Source: CAZTZL01 sp964617625 (GTDB taxonomy: Bacteria > Zhuqueibacterota > QNDG01 > DSAB01). Taken from it: a stretch of 5,167 bases of DNA. Position 1 is the first letter of the stretch, and the number at the start of each line of letters is the position of its first letter. A model generated the notes under the pieces. It ran no database searches. It had not been told where the DNA came from and saw nothing but the letters and a program-made list of their open reading frames with translations. The stretch is from the NCBI GenBank assembly GCA_964617625.1, contig CAZTZL010000128.1, forward strand, positions 1 to 5,167, read 5' to 3'. Shown piece by piece: positions 5,005-5,167 of the stretch. The position numbers and the translations under genes were made by a program.

Positions 5005-5167
5005 AAAACAAACCTTTATTCATCTGTCTATCGCTCATTTTTATGATGTCGATCAACAATTCGTTTGCGCAGCAAGAGCCAATGGAATTAAATACCATAA
5101 CCGGGGCATACCAAAGAATCATTCACCTGAATCCTGAAGATTATAATTTGGACATCGCCAGTGGAGA
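5001..5167 (+). CDS. Secreted protein of unknown function, N-terminal part, runs off the right edge
   Basis: Only 55 codons are visible. The start ATG overlaps the previous gene's TGA stop (ATGA at 5001-5004), a common sign of translational coupling. Residues 1-23 are a classical Sec signal peptide: MKNK, a hydrophobic core (LFICLSLIFMMSI), and NNSFA with likely cleavage before QQEP. The mature start (MELNTITGAYQRIIHLNPEDYNLDIASGE) has no domain that I can name. There is no lipobox, so the product is probably periplasmic, secreted or outer-membrane associated. The frame stays open to the end of the window. Confidence 0.75.
   Translation, partial: MKNKPLFICLSLIFMMSINNSFAQQEPMELNTITGAYQRIIHLNPEDYNLDIASG

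Overview
The window looks like chromosomal DNA from a member of the FCB group outside the classical Bacteroidales, for example a Calditrichota, KSB1 or Ignavibacteria-like lineage. The main evidence is a secreted glycosidase that ends in a type IX secretion (T9SS) sorting domain opening with LEQNFPNPFN, a wording typical of those lineages. Several genes also have clear Shine-Dalgarno sequences (GGGAG, GAGGAG, AGGAAG), whereas Bacteroidota usually lack them. The lineage is an inference, because no rRNA or other phylogenetic marker is present.

Left part, minus strand (positions 1-1393, read right to left): a GNAT-family acyltransferase, then a free-standing acyl carrier protein, then the N-terminal 130 residues of a glutamine-hydrolysing asparagine synthetase-type amidotransferase that runs off the left edge. 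The last two are only 5 bp apart. Together they look like the start of a biosynthetic locus for acylation and amidation of a polysaccharide or small molecule. The product cannot be read from this window.

Positions 1394-1606 form a 213-bp AT-rich divergent control region. It holds two separate dyad-symmetric elements: a 22-bp palindrome on the side of the GNAT gene, and an 8-bp inverted repeat placed over the presumed promoter of the glycosidase genes.

Right part, plus strand (1607-5167): a GH5 glycosidase lipoprotein, a 136-residue lipoprotein of unknown function, a GH12 endoglucanase/xyloglucanase with a T9SS tail, a YdeI/OmpD-associated family protein, and the start of another secreted protein that overlaps it by ATGA. 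The GH5-lipoprotein-GH12 trio is best read as a small extracellular beta-glucan degradation unit. GH12 would be exported by T9SS to cut polymer outside the cell, and GH5 would be membrane-anchored to process the products. A weak hairpin/T-run around the GH5 stop codon and a perfect TATAAT after it suggest the trio is not one simple transcript.

No tRNA, rRNA, CRISPR array, insertion sequence or phage gene was seen. No clearly new multi-gene system is evident. The least explained elements are the small lipoprotein between the two glycosidases, the dyads in the control region, and the secreted protein coupled to the YdeI-family gene.
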